From NCBI RefSeq assembly GCF_004664715.2, contig NC_051070.1:40636456-40700455 (forward strand): a DNA stretch of 64,000 nt, in the 5' to 3' direction. The notes below the pieces were generated by a model. The model searched no databases. It was given only the letters and a program-made list of their open reading frames with translations, and was not told the origin of the DNA. The position numbers and the translations under genes were made by a program. Shown piece by piece: positions 12,650 through 23,058 of this stretch. Every line of letters starts with the position of its first letter. Position 1 is the first letter of the stretch. The DNA is from Peromyscus leucopus. Its lineage: Eukaryota; Chordata; Mammalia; Rodentia; Cricetidae.

Positions 12650-12815
12650 TTTAATTTCAAAACAAAAATAGTTATATCATTTTCATTTCTGCTTTTCTTT
12701 CTTCCAAAACTTCCCATACACCCTTTTCCTCCTTGCTCTCTCTCAAATTCATGACCTCTTTTTCTATAATTTTACTGCCATGTAAATATATATAATATAT
12801 ATATTTACACACACA

Positions 12816-12818
<3 letters not shown>
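12650..12818 (-). mobile_element. Old L1 3' UTR, minus strand, left part
   Basis: The strings cctccttgctctctctcaaattcat and the following TATA-rich tract match the reverse complement of an old rodent L1 3' UTR. The same kind of sequence is at 63.74-64 kb. The L1 resumes at about 14.03 kb on the other side of an ORR1 insertion. Confidence 0.7.

Positions 12819-12866
<48 letters not shown>
12819..12866. repeat. (TG)n microsatellite, left half
   Basis: About 24 TG units with one interruption. It is continued by another (GT)n tract at 13972-14025, on the far side of the ORR1 LTR. Confidence 0.95.
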
Positions 12867-12869
<3 letters not shown>

Positions 12870-13198
12870 ACTGGCTGGTTTTGTGTGTCATTTAGAAAGT
12901 CATCAGAAAGAAAGGACCCTCATTTGAGGAAATGCTTCCATTAGAGCAACCTTAAGGCATTTCTCAATTAGTGGTCAACAGGGAGGGTCCTGGCAATTGT
13001 GCATTGTGCCATCACTGACCTGGTGGTTCTAGGTTCTATATGAAAGCAGGCTCAGCAAACCAGGGGAAGCAAGCTAGTAAAGAGCTCTGCTGCCATGGCC
13101 TCTGCATCAGCTCCTGCCTCCAGGTTTCACCACTGCTTGAGTTCCTGTTGTCCTGTTGTGACTTCCTCCAATGATGGACCATGTGGACTATGGTCTTT

Positions 13199-13871
13199 TT
13201 GTTTGTTTGTTTTGTTTGTTTGTTTGTTTTTCAAAACAAGGTTTCTCTGTGTTGTGGTGGTATTGTGTTCCCCAAAATATTGTGCACCCTAATAAACTTA
13301 TCTGGGGTCAGAGACAGAACAGCCACTAGATACAATGGCTAGAAAATAGTGGTACTCGCACCTTTAATCCTAGCATTCCAGAGACAGAAATCCCTCTGGA
13401 TCTCTGTGAGTTCAAGGCCACATTGGAAAGAGTCAGGCATGGTGACTCATGCCTTTAATCCCAGAAAGTGAGCCTTTAATCCCAGGGAGTGGTGGTAGAA
13501 AGCAAAAAGGTTTATAAGGCGTGAGGACCAGAAACTAGAAATATTTGGCTTGGTTAAGCATTTGGCTGGTTAAGCTTTTAGGCTTTGGAGCAGCACAGTT
13601 CAGCTGAGATTCATTCTGGATGAGGACACAGAGGCTTCCAGTCTGAGGAAACAAGACCAGCTGAGGATCCAGTGAGGTGAGGTAGCTGTGGCTCGTTCTG
13701 TCTCTCTGATCTTCCAGTATTCACCCCAATAACTGGCCTCAGGTTTGACTTTATTAATAAGACTCTTTAACATTCCTGCTACACTGTGTAGTTTTGGTGC
13801 CTGTCCGGGATCTTGCTCCGTACACTAGGCTGGCCTCAAACTCACAGAGATCCACCTGGCTTTGCCCCCTG
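13199..13871 (-). mobile_element. B1 SINE, minus strand, inside ORR1 and split by an LTR
   Basis: The two B1 halves are 13199-13252 and 13784-13871. The target duplication is actatggtcttt (13187-13198) and actatgatcttt (13872-13883), one mismatch in 12. The SINE is truncated at its 5' end: its first ~45 bases, including the start of the polymerase III promoter, are missing. Confidence 0.92.
13253..13783 (+). mobile_element. Solo LTR, family A, copy 1 (class II ERV-like)
   Basis: Starts TGTGGTGGTATTG and ends TTCCTGCTACA, flanked by the exact 6-bp duplication ctgtgt (13247-13252, 13784-13789). A TG...CA element with 6-bp duplication is typical of class II (ERVK-like) LTRs. Inside are B1-like blocks (cctttaatcctagc at about 13360, a second cctttaatcccag at about 13452 and a third at about 13472), a TATA-like tttataa at 13511, and late noncanonical polyadenylation-like ttaataaga. 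No coding region accompanies it. The same family is at 35161 and 53281. Confidence 0.9.
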
Positions 13872-13969
13872 ACTATGATCTTTAAGCATAAACCAAATAA
13901 CCCCTTTCCTCCACAATTTACTTTATGGATCATAGTGTTTCATCACAGCAATGGAAACCCTAACTAAGA

Positions 13970-13971
<2 letters not shown>

Positions 13972-14025
<54 letters not shown>
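13972..14025. repeat. (GT)n microsatellite, right half
   Basis: About 27 GT units. It is probably the continuation of 12819-12866 before ORR1 inserted. Confidence 0.95.
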
Positions 14026-14031
<6 letters not shown>

Positions 14032-14690
14032 CACCATATATATAAGACTATCCATATATATGTCACCATAAATGAATATATACATTAAAATATGTAAATA
14101 TATATACACCCTTTAAGTCATTAAATATTACTTGTTTGTACAGGCTCTCAGAGCAGACCACTTGGTATTGAATAACTAATCTGGGCTTTTTTTTCCCCAA
14201 TGAAGAAAACCACTTCTTTAAATCTCAGCATTCCTTAGTTAACTATAGTACTTTGTGTAGAGTTGATAAACCATGATATTTCCCCCTTCAGTGAGAGCAT
14301 GCTTATTATTGTTGTCCTGGTCTGGTTCTTGCTTAGGCATCCATGCTGGTGAGACTTTATAAGTATACCTTCTCTGACATCTAGGAGATGAAATCTATAG
14401 CACACTTCCTGCTACTCTTGCTCTTACTCTTTCTACCTCCTCTTCCATTTTACTCATAAAACTAAGTACAACTCCAGGATGTTTCCTGTAAATTCATCAG
14501 CTGACCTTGGGTACCACAGCATCACTTGTTCTTTGCATTTTGATTGATGTGGTTTCTGCCTAGCTCTCACTGTGATAATCATAGTGTGATAACCCTGAAA
14601 GCATGCTACTGGCACACATATCTTGGTGCTAACCAACAGCACTCTAATGGACTAAAAGTCTATTGAACAAAAGAGAAATCATTCTTGGTA
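14026..14690 (-). mobile_element. Old L1 3' UTR, minus strand, right part
   Basis: Continues the L1 of 12650-12818. The landmarks cagaccacttggtattgaat, tagctctcactgtgataat and cacacttcctgctactcttg match the reverse complement of the old rodent L1 3' UTR. The right limit is uncertain. Confidence 0.65.
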
Positions 14691-14794
14691 TGGAAACCTA
14701 GCCAACTACCCAGGACTAGTGAAGGATGAGCTCCTTGAGGAAAACCTACAACTATCAACATAATCCATAACTGCATTCTAACTGAATGTTCCCG

Positions 14795-14938
14795 GCTTGG
14801 CTGTTCCCCTCCATAGGAGAACTTACCCTGTTGGAGGAGGAGCTGGGGGTGGCTAGGAAGGTGCAGGGGATTGGAAAGAGAGATGGGGGGGTGTCTGTGG
14901 TCGGTATGTAAAATGAATAAAAAAAATTAAAAAAAGAA
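14795..14938 (+). mobile_element. Short L1 3' end, plus strand
   Basis: G-rich terminal part of a younger rodent L1 3' UTR: tgttggaggaggag, then ggtatgtaaaatgaataaa and an A-rich tail. It is severely 5'-truncated. Confidence 0.8.
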
Positions 14939-15664
14939 TAGCTCTTCGTCAAAGAAATATTTATATTTCTCAAAATAAAGTATGTTTTCTTGATCATAGG
15001 AAAATATGTGGAAGCAGTTATGTGAATTTATGTTGGATATGTATTTGTGAATGCTTCCTTATGCCAGTGAAAATATACATGAGTTATATTGCTACTATAT
15101 TTGTTATCATTTGGTGAGAACAATGAGACATAGCAGTTCAAGGCATCATAACTGGATGTACTGTAAACAGAAGTCACATACCATAAACACATCTTCCTAG
15201 ATGAGTGAAATGTTCATCCATGTGAAACAATCAGTTATTATGGGGCATTTGTAATGAATTTGCAAGTATTTCCACTCATGAAATGTTACTTTTGTTTATT
15301 TAATAGTTTAATGCATGTAATGTAATGAACATTTTAATCTCATAATTACTTAGTTGCTCATATGTTTATTTCTAATGCATTATATATAACTTTAGGGAAT
15401 CTCAGATTTATGGGTAAAAAACAACTTACCTTCTTAATTCTACTTTAAAACACAAAATATGGATGGCATATTTAAATAATTTATCTTGTTATATGGAATA
15501 AGATCTTTATTTATGACTTTATTCTTATTCATCAGTCAAAATAATTACTGTTGTATTACTTGAAAGCATTTTGTAAGTGTATTTACAAACTGTCCAAGTT
15601 CTGTTATGAATACCATTTTTGGAAAATATATACCAATAGTCAGGTAAGTTTGTTCAGGTAGCAG
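14939..15664. other. Unique AT-rich DNA
   Basis: No repeat or gene recognised. Confidence 0.45.
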
Positions 15665-15745
15665 TCTAGAGATTACAGTGGGAGGGTCATGTGTTTGAGG
15701 CCACCTTAGGCTACATAGGGAGAACTTGACTCAAATATATCAGCA
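15665..15745 (+). mobile_element. Old B1-like SINE fragment
   Basis: A diverged fragment: gattacagtgggagggtcat, gtttgaggccaccttaggct and acatagggagaacttgactc correspond in order to the middle and 3' half of an ancestral B1 monomer. Confidence 0.6.
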
Positions 15746-18529
15746 CAAATATAGAAAATAATGAAATATCTTTGAGTTATGTTTTGTTACTTATTAACTT
15801 ACTTGTTTATCAAAAGACAATCATTGACTAGTAAATGTAGATAGATAAAAGATAAATAATAGATAATTTTTTATATTCATTGAGTAGGATACCAACATCA
15901 AAATTGTTGTTTTAAAATGACATATAATAACATGTAGAGAGATGAAATATATGGAAGGAATACAAGCAACTAAATTATAAAGTAGGATATTATATTGTGC
16001 TTGACCAAAATTTTAAAGGATACACCAAAATAATTCTTTAAATAATGCATTATTTCAGTAAGGTAGAAAGATTCAAAATTAATATTAACATGTAGCATGT
16101 TTCTAAAGAAATGAATTTTCACAAAATTAAAGGAGAGTTTAAAAATTCAAGAACTATACTTGTTTAAATCCAAGTCCATTGTTTTTTACTCAGAAAATTT
16201 AAATATATTAGTACTTTCAAATGTCTGTTTATTGGCATTTTTTGACATATTAAAAAATTAGCATATTGCTTATTAAAAATTTGATAACATATTTTTCATA
16301 ATTTTATGTAAGTTATCTACTTGAAACTTTTATGGTTTATATTTTCCATTCCATCACACTTATTTTTTGGCAATTATGACAGTAATGTATTCTTATTTTT
16401 AATTTTATTATATAATTTAAATAAAATGATAACTTGGAGAATTTTTTTAAAATTTGAATTGGCACTTGTAGATTTTTTATACTTGTTTCAAATTTTTCCA
16501 TGATATTATTTTATATATTAAATGTATAAATTTATTTACATGCAAATATTGTATGATCATTGTGTTTAAAAGTGTGTGAATTACAGCAATGATACTAAAA
16601 TTGAATTGTGTTGATAGTGGTTTTCACTTCTGTTTAAATGTGCATTTTATTTTCAGAGTGATTTAATTTTCTGGTTATTATAGCATTCTTTCTTTGAAGC
16701 CAATTTATCATTTTTGATCTACATTGCTCATTATTTTAAAATTGTGTTTGTATTGTTTTGAAACATAATGCAGAAGTCTAATAAAAATGAAAACATATTC
16801 ACAGTATCTTGTACTCTAATATCATATTGTCATGTTTCATCTTTCATGGGAGAGTTGAAGTAATGGCTTAAGCTATAGCAGATTCATAGATGAAAACACT
16901 TAAATTTGCTTTGCTTTTTATTTTTATACTAGTATTAAGTTTCTGAGTTCTTAAATTATATTCATTCAGATTCTAAGAAATGAATGTCTCATACATGTGG
17001 GATTTATAGATTTTGATTCACAAGATAAATATTTGTGTTATTGGAAGAAGTATTGTTTATTACAAAGTGCATGTCCATCACTAGGGGCCTAATTATCTAC
17101 TTGTATATAAAAACAAAGTTACAGAGTCAATATGACTACCTTATTGGTAAATGAAGTCTGAATATTTGAAATCTGGCACATCATCAAATAATTATATTTT
17201 TCTTTGTACATGAAATCTGTAACTCTGACTTTGGTAGACTTGAGAAGATTTTCATTGTTGAATTTGATGTGTTGTTGTTCACCAATAAGTAGCCCTTTTG
17301 AAAATTTATTTGATGTTTAAAAGTTTATATAAAATTATAGTGGAATATCGCATGGCTTTCCAGTGTGACAGTTTGATAGCTTTTGTAAAATGCGTCGATT
17401 GTTTAATTAAAAAAACTGTATGGAAAAGGTATCTATCACCACAGAATATTCACAAAATGCCAGAGCCTATCTCTCTTGTCTTCCTTAGAGAAACCTGTAT
17501 CATAGAGGTGGGGAAATACCATTTAGAACAAGACAGTATGCATTACAGATACATGCAGTTGTATGAAGAATGCAGACTGTACCTGCACCAGTAATCTTCA
17601 GAATCATACACACAGGCTAAACATTAAAGAAGTCTATGAGTTCAAGAAAGGAAGAAAGAGAGAAGGGCATTTCTTTTTTCCTGTGCCTTTTAAAGGTAAT
17701 AAAAAACCAGAAAATTTAGATAAGAAAATGACAAAAATAAATGAATTTCTGAATTAAATTTTCTATCTTTTGCCTGCTTATTTCTTTCACAATAAAACAT
17801 ATTAATGGATTTTAATTGTTTCATAAGTTCTTACTGGTTATCTATTCCAAGCACCTATTAGAGAATGTTCAATTATGGCTCTCTTTCTTAGATCACTAAA
17901 TGGTCAAGTGACAAAATAAAAATAAATAAATAAAATGAAGACTATTTTATGTATTATACAAATATTTCTCTTGAAAACTCTTAGAGTAATTTAAAATTAT
18001 TTTATTTTTTACAGTACTAATATACTGCAATATTCCATTTTAATTTTTATTTCATTTTACTTATAAGTGTATATGCAAGTATCTTTATGCCATGGTAGAT
18101 GTTGAGGGGTCTGGTTTTCTCCTTCTAATATGTGTGTCCAGAGTCTCAAACTCAAGTCATCAGACTTGGCAGCAAGTTATCATCTATCCACTCATTATCT
18201 CATCAGATCCAGTTTTTCTTTTCTTTTTTCTTCTTTTAAGTGTTGTTTAAATTTCAGCCACTTCAGTTATGCATTTTTCAAATACATAAAGATTGCACAT
18301 ACTGAGCTTTTTCACATCCCATATCTTCACATCACCATGTACTACAAAGAATAAATTCAGATATTCACTTGTTTTTATGTGCATGTTTTCATCTCGAACT
18401 GTTTCTACTTGTATATAACTAAGATCTGTATCAGTTTGTAGTACTTTTATCCCAGATCCCACAATTATGAGCTTATCTCACTCCTTTTTTTTTACTTCGT
18501 TCCTATATTGTGAATATACAAAGAATATA
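15746..18529. other. Long transposon-poor AT-rich segment
   Basis: About 2.8 kb in which I recognise no SINE, L1 or LTR, unusual for this window. The open frame at 17298-17594 (98 codons) has no recognisable domain and is not called as a gene. Isolated CpG sites occur near 17349 and 17392-17398. The segment could hold regulatory or exonic sequence, but only cross-species conservation could tell. Confidence 0.4.
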
Positions 18530-18730
18530 TATTAAATGAATAGATAGCTAGATAAGGATGATGATAGATAAATTAGATAGATGATAGATAGATAGGCTAT
18601 AGATGATAAAAGATATTTAAATATATATAGATAGATAATTTATAGATATAGATAGATTACATATGATAGATGACTGATAAATACATAACAGATTAGATTG
18701 ATTGATAGATAGTTATAGAGAGATGGAGAG
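18530..18730. repeat. Degenerate (GATA)n tract
   Basis: Repeated gata/taga units broken by substitutions and AT insertions over 200 bp, characteristic of an old tetranucleotide array. Confidence 0.9.
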
Positions 18731-19015
18731 ATGGATAAAGATGAATGCATTTTTACATATGCTTTTCAGTGCACATTGTATTTCTTTTATATGTATGGTT
18801 ATGAGTGTGCATATGTGTGTTTGGTGGTTTGTGTTTATACACCTACATGTGGTATGCCAAAGAATTCAGAAATGGCACTGGATACTTTGGAGAGGAATGG
18901 GTCATGGGAACCAAACTCTTCTAGAGCAGCAATTGCTCTGAACCTATAGTGCCATTGTACTTGTGAATGCTTCATTATATGTAAAAAAAAAAAATGTTAA
19001 TGCCTAAAAGGAAGT

Positions 19016-19020
<5 letters not shown>

Positions 19021-19052
<32 letters not shown>

Positions 19053-19202
19053 CATGTTTTCGAGACAGGGTTTCTCAGTGTGGCTGTGGTGCCTGTCCTG
19101 GATCTTGCTTTGTAGACCAGTTTGGCCTCAAACTCACAGAGATCCGCCTGGCTCTGCCTCCTGTGTGCTGGGATTAAAGGCATGTGCCACCACCAACCAG
19201 CC
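19021..19202 (-). mobile_element. B1 SINE, minus strand, with 32-base T-run
   Basis: The long T-run at 19021-19052 is the A-tail. The body runs from cgagacagggtttctcagtg to gtgccaccaccaaccagcc. The target duplication is aagtagactttt on the left (19012 onwards) and aagtagacctttt on the right (from about 19205). It is full-length and only lightly diverged. Confidence 0.95.
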
Positions 19203-19544
19203 AAAAGTAGACCTTTTAAAACATAATAAAAGAGAAAACAAATCTGGTTAATTTTTCCCATTTAATTAAAAACCTATATCAATACAAGATTCGCAACACA
19301 TAAATTAATTTTTTAAACCATGAAATTTACTCTTTTGTATGTTAACAGAGTTGCATGAATGTAAGCACCTTCAACTTTATAAAATTCCATCGTAGAGCTG
19401 GATTTCACTTCTAAACACTCTACTCATATTCAAATTGTAGTGTATTTTGTCTCCATTTGTGATAATGAACATTTCATATAAATAAAATGAAACAAAATGT
19501 TTTCTTTCATGATGATACCACCTCATTTTCCAAAGTTCATCCAT

Positions 19545-20440
19545 ATTGTGGTATATATTAGCAAAATTTATTTTTGTGAAAGTGCCATTTGTGGCATGTC
19601 TTTTATTTATTAAACCATCAGTTTGTAGTCATTTGGTCCCTCTAATTTTTGGATATGTCTAATTCTACTGTAAACATGGTTATACAAGTTTTAGTGTAGA
19701 CATATGTTTTTATTACTCTTGGATGTATACAGAGGAACAAAATTGCTGGATCATATGGCAGCTTTATATATTTGAAGAACTGCCAAACCTTTAAAATGTT
19801 TCTACCATCTTCCATTCCCACATGCAATCTATAAGAGTTTAAATTTCTCCCCATCGTTGCCAAGCCTGAACACCATCTGTCTTCTTCTTCTTTTATTTTT
19901 ATGTCCATATCATTGTGTGGAGTGTATCTCATTATGATTTTGATCTGTGTGTTCTCAATAAATAATTCATCAAATATCTCTTAGGTACTCTATTAAAATT
20001 GTCATATTTCTTTTAGGGGTTGTCTTTTCAGAACTGTTTAATCTTTTTCTTTTTTGTAAAGTGTGAAAGCTTTGTTTTGCAGTTATTTTCCTCTTCTGAT
20101 TGATCTTCTTCGTCAGAAATATGATATAAAATAATCATTCTATGGTTTGTTTTCAAATTTCATTATAATTTTCATTAACTTATTTTTTTATTTTAATAAA
20201 GTTTGGTTTATACCTTTGTCTTTACTTTGCTAGCCCTTACTTTTATTAGCTAAGAAGGTTTTGCTTAGAAGCAATTCAGGAACATGTCTACTGCTTTATT
20301 TGAGAATTTTATATTTTTTGATCTCATATATGGTTTATGATTTATTTTGTTAGTTTTTGTATATAGTGACAGGAAAAATTCCAATTTTATAGTTTGTAAA
20401 TGAAATTCAGTTTTTCCCAGAAACATTAAAAGAAAGGACT
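19545..20440 (-). mobile_element. Ancient L1 (mammal-wide), minus strand, ORF2 C-terminus and beyond
   Basis: The plus strand shows the well-known antisense of the L1 ORF2 3' region: ggatgtatacagaggaac, ttgctggatcatatggcagc, agaactgccaaacc, then ttttgtatatagtgacagg and tttttcccagaaac. On the minus strand, 19642-19932 keeps a frame with VWQFFKYIKLPYDPAILFL, clearly related to the L1 ORF2 C-terminal region. The divergence suggests an element predating the rodent radiation. Confidence 0.8.
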
Positions 20441-21200
20441 GTTGTGAAATTTTTTTTTAGTCTAGGCATTTTTTTAAAATTAATTGGTCACAGTGATTTT
20501 TTCCCCCATAGACAGCTCTTTTTCCAGTTAAAGGTACATACAGCCACCTGAAATTATTACTTATATGAGCAATGATTTAAAATTGTCATGATTTTAATAA
20601 TAATGAATTACAAACCCCAGGTACAGGAATCTGTTTGTTATAAAAAGAACATGGGATTTTGTTTGAGTGCTGCCACAGTCTATGAAGATAATCATCTTTT
20701 ATCCTATTTGTATGGAGACATCCAGTTCTGCAGTGAGATTACACTATTGGGTTTTGAATGCTAAATCATAGTATTCTATATTGTCAAGATTCTGTGATTA
20801 ATTGGTGATACAAGATGCTTACATATTCAATTATCAACAGAGTCATTCAAGAATATTGATTTGTCAGGTAAGTGACTAAAAGGTACAATTCTTTCCTGGT
20901 TGTTTATTCAGTAAGCCTTTCCTGTTTCACTTTTGGTCCTTGTAGTCACGTGCAGTCAAAAGCTGCAACCTAAAAATATAATTAATGAAAAACTTAGAAA
21001 CAAACATTTGTTAATTATAATTTCATGCCACCCTGAACAGTATGCAAACACCAATCATTCCATCCCACTCTGTTCTGCTCAGGACCCAGCTCTCAAGCAC
21101 ATCCATGCTGTGTGTACCACCTGAATCTCATGAGACAGGTTTTCTTCCTTGTAAAAACCCTTTGAAAATTATTTATTCCTCCTTCTATTTTAAAAAAAAA
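20441..21200. other. Unique AT-rich DNA
   Basis: No repeat or gene recognised. Confidence 0.45.
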
Positions 21201-21210
21201 GAGAGAATGA

Positions 21211-21358
21211 GCCAGGCGGTGGTGGCGCACGCCTTTAATCCCAGCACTCGGGAGGCAGAGCCAGGTGGATCTCTGTGAGTTCGAGGCCAGCCTGGACTAC
21301 CAAGTGAGTTCCAGGAAAGGCACAAAAAGCTACACAGAGAAACCCTGTCTCGAAAAAC

Positions 21359-21380
<22 letters not shown>
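21211..21380 (+). mobile_element. B1 SINE, plus strand, young
   Basis: Near-consensus cricetid B1 with ggcggtggtggcgcacgcc, intact middle and a 20-base A-tail. The left target duplication gagagaatga is at 21201-21210. The right copy is at 21467-21476, beyond a GA-rich microsatellite that therefore lies inside the inserted unit. Confidence 0.95.
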
Positions 21381-21389
<9 letters not shown>

Positions 21390-21428
21390 GAAGGAGAGAG
21401 CGAGAGCGAGAGCGAGAGCGAGAGAGAG

Positions 21429-21465
<37 letters not shown>

Positions 21466-21466
21466 A
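21381..21466. repeat. (GA)n/(GAGAGC)n purine tract in the SINE tail
   Basis: Purine repeat with a GAGAGC hexamer phase (21398-21433) followed by pure GA. It sits between the B1 A-tail and the right target duplication. Open frames across it encode Arg-Glu repeats and are artefacts. Confidence 0.95.
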
Positions 21467-21497
21467 GAGAGAATGATTTAAAATCCTGTTTATAAAT

Positions 21498-21884
21498 TGT
21501 AGCTAGAGTTTTCCTGCCTTGCCCATAGTCAGGACAAATCTTTGTCTACTGCCAGTCCCACAGCCGCTCAGACCCAACCAAGTAAACACAGAGACTTACA
21601 TTGCTTACAAACTGTATGGCCATGGCAGGCTTCTTGCTAACTGTTCTTATAGCTTAAATTAATCCATTTCTATAAATCTATACCTTGCCACATGGCTTGT
21701 GGCTTACTGGCGTCTTCACATGCTGCTTGTCATGGTGGTCGCTGACAGTGTCTCCTCCCACCTTCCTGTTCTCGCAATTCTCCTCTCTGTTCGTCCCGCC
21801 TATACTTCCTGCCTGCCCACTGGCCAATCAGTGTTTTATTTATTGACCAATCAGAGCATTTGACATACAGACCATCCTACAGCA
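21498..21884 (+). mobile_element. Solo LTR, family C, copy 1 (class II ERV-like)
   Basis: Starts TGTAGCTAGAG and ends ATCCTACAGCA, with exact 6-bp duplication ataaat (21492-21497 and 21885-21890). It contains cagccgctcagacccaacc near the start and two ccaatcag boxes near the end. Length is 387 bp. No coding region is attached. Confidence 0.9.
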
Positions 21885-21899
21885 ATAAATATTTTCTCA

Positions 21900-21985
21900 T
21901 AATATATATATATATATATATATATATCATAATGTATGTATTAAATAAGTGTATATATACATATATATGTATGAATATTGATTAT
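21900..21985. repeat. (AT)n-rich tract
   Basis: About 13 AT units at 21902-21927, followed by mixed TATG/TATA repeats. Confidence 0.9.
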
Positions 21986-22439
21986 AGTCTTTCCCCTCTG
22001 CTGACTCTTTGCCCACCCTCCCTATTGAGAAAGGGAAAACTGCTCATTACTGTTAACTCAATTCTGCTATATACCTTGGTCAGTCTACCTAAACATCTCT
22101 TCAGGAGAATCTTCTTGTCTCTGGTCTTATTTTCAGTCTTGTATTCTCCCAATTTTCATTATAATTACAATTTTTTCTTTGTGTTTAACTCTGTATAAGT
22201 TTGTTCTTTGCCTCATGATTGCTGGAATTAAATGTATATGCTGCTATCCTTGGCTTCGGTTTTAATTACAAATTGGATTATTTAATTCACTCAAAATTTG
22301 TATATTAAAAGGAGAGATTTATTTATATATGAATCAATTATAGTCAATGTATTTTGAAATAAATCTTGGTTACACTTAAAATTTATTTGTTAAATTAATT
22401 GTTAAAATAGATATTTTTTTCATACAGTATATTATGATT
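21986..22439. other. Unclassified AT-rich DNA
   Basis: No element recognised. The 112-codon open frame at 21860-22198 starts in the LTR end and AT repeat, so it is not a gene. Confidence 0.4.
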
Positions 22440-23058
22440 ATGCTTTCCTCTGTGCCTCCTGTTCCCAGTTCATTTCCAACTCCTCTTCCATCTGTATCTA
22501 CACATCTTTTGTCTCTCATTAGAAAACAAATAGGCACCTAAGGAAAAATAATGAAATAAAGATAAGATAAAGCAAAAACAAATCAGAATAGGACAAAACA
22601 ACCAATTTTTTTTTAAAAAAAAGGCCAAAGAAAATGCACAAGAAACAGGTATTGATACAGTGATACATAGGTTTACATACACACACACACACAACTCAAA
22701 AAAGGGCAAAAATGGAAACCATAATACACACAAAAGGTTTGTAAGTTAAAAAATAAAGAGAAAGAAAGGAAGGAAGGAAGGAAGGAAGGAAGGAAGGAAG
22801 GAAGGTAGAAAGAAAGAACGAAAGAGAAAAAGAAAGAAATGAAATGAGACGAGATGAAAAGAAAATTCCCTGATACAATATTATGAGACAAAGAAGCTCT
22901 AGAGATGGCATTGAGTTTGCTTGGGGTTGGCTACTTACTGTTCGGCGTGGGAACTTCCTTCACAGTGTTTTTTGTTTTTTTCCCAAGTTAAATTCCTTTA
23001 TAGAATATTAATTTATTTTTCATTTGTAAGTGTTTGTCAGTTTTTGATGGCTTTTAGG
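22440..23058 (-). mobile_element. Old L1 3' UTR, minus strand (with GGAA microsatellite)
   Basis: The reverse complement matches an old rodent L1 3' UTR: the A-rich part with cattagaaaacaaataggc, then the ttatgagacaaagaag block, and tttcatttgtaagtgtttg to the right. A GGAA tract has expanded inside it. It meets plus-strand L1 sequence at about 23059. Confidence 0.65.
22763..22805. repeat. (GGAA)n microsatellite
   Basis: Ten near-perfect GGAA units flanked by GAAA-rich sequence. Open frames across it encode Phe/Leu/Pro/Ser repeats and are artefacts. Confidence 0.95.

Larger units (their letters stand above)
12867..13971 (+). mobile_element. ORR1-type MaLR LTR, interrupted by B1 and an LTR
   Basis: Left part 12867-13186 begins tgtactggctggtttt. 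The right part to 13971 carries the polyadenylation region (aaccaaataacccctttcc) and the typical MaLR end ctaactaagaca. ORR1 is a non-autonomous ERVL-MaLR family of rodents. With the inserts removed, the length (about 0.4 kb) fits one LTR. Both ends abut TG repeats, so it appears to have landed inside a microsatellite. Confidence 0.88.

Noticed and set aside
13253..13783. Reading the family A LTR as a cluster of B1 SINEs
   Set aside because: The cctttaatcc blocks lack their own tails and target duplications and occur at the same places in three copies; the whole unit has TG...CA ends and a 6-bp duplication.
17298..17594. 98-codon frame as a gene
   Set aside because: No domain and no promoter evidence; stop-poor by chance in AT-rich DNA is possible. 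Only the exon-like acceptor was kept as a low-interest finding.
21860..22198. 112-codon open frame, plus strand
   Set aside because: It begins in the end of an LTR and an AT repeat (Tyr-Ile repeats). No recognisable protein.
22470..22911. Hydrophobic Phe/Leu/Pro-rich frames on the minus strand
   Set aside because: Antisense of A/G-rich L1 3' UTR and the GGAA microsatellite.
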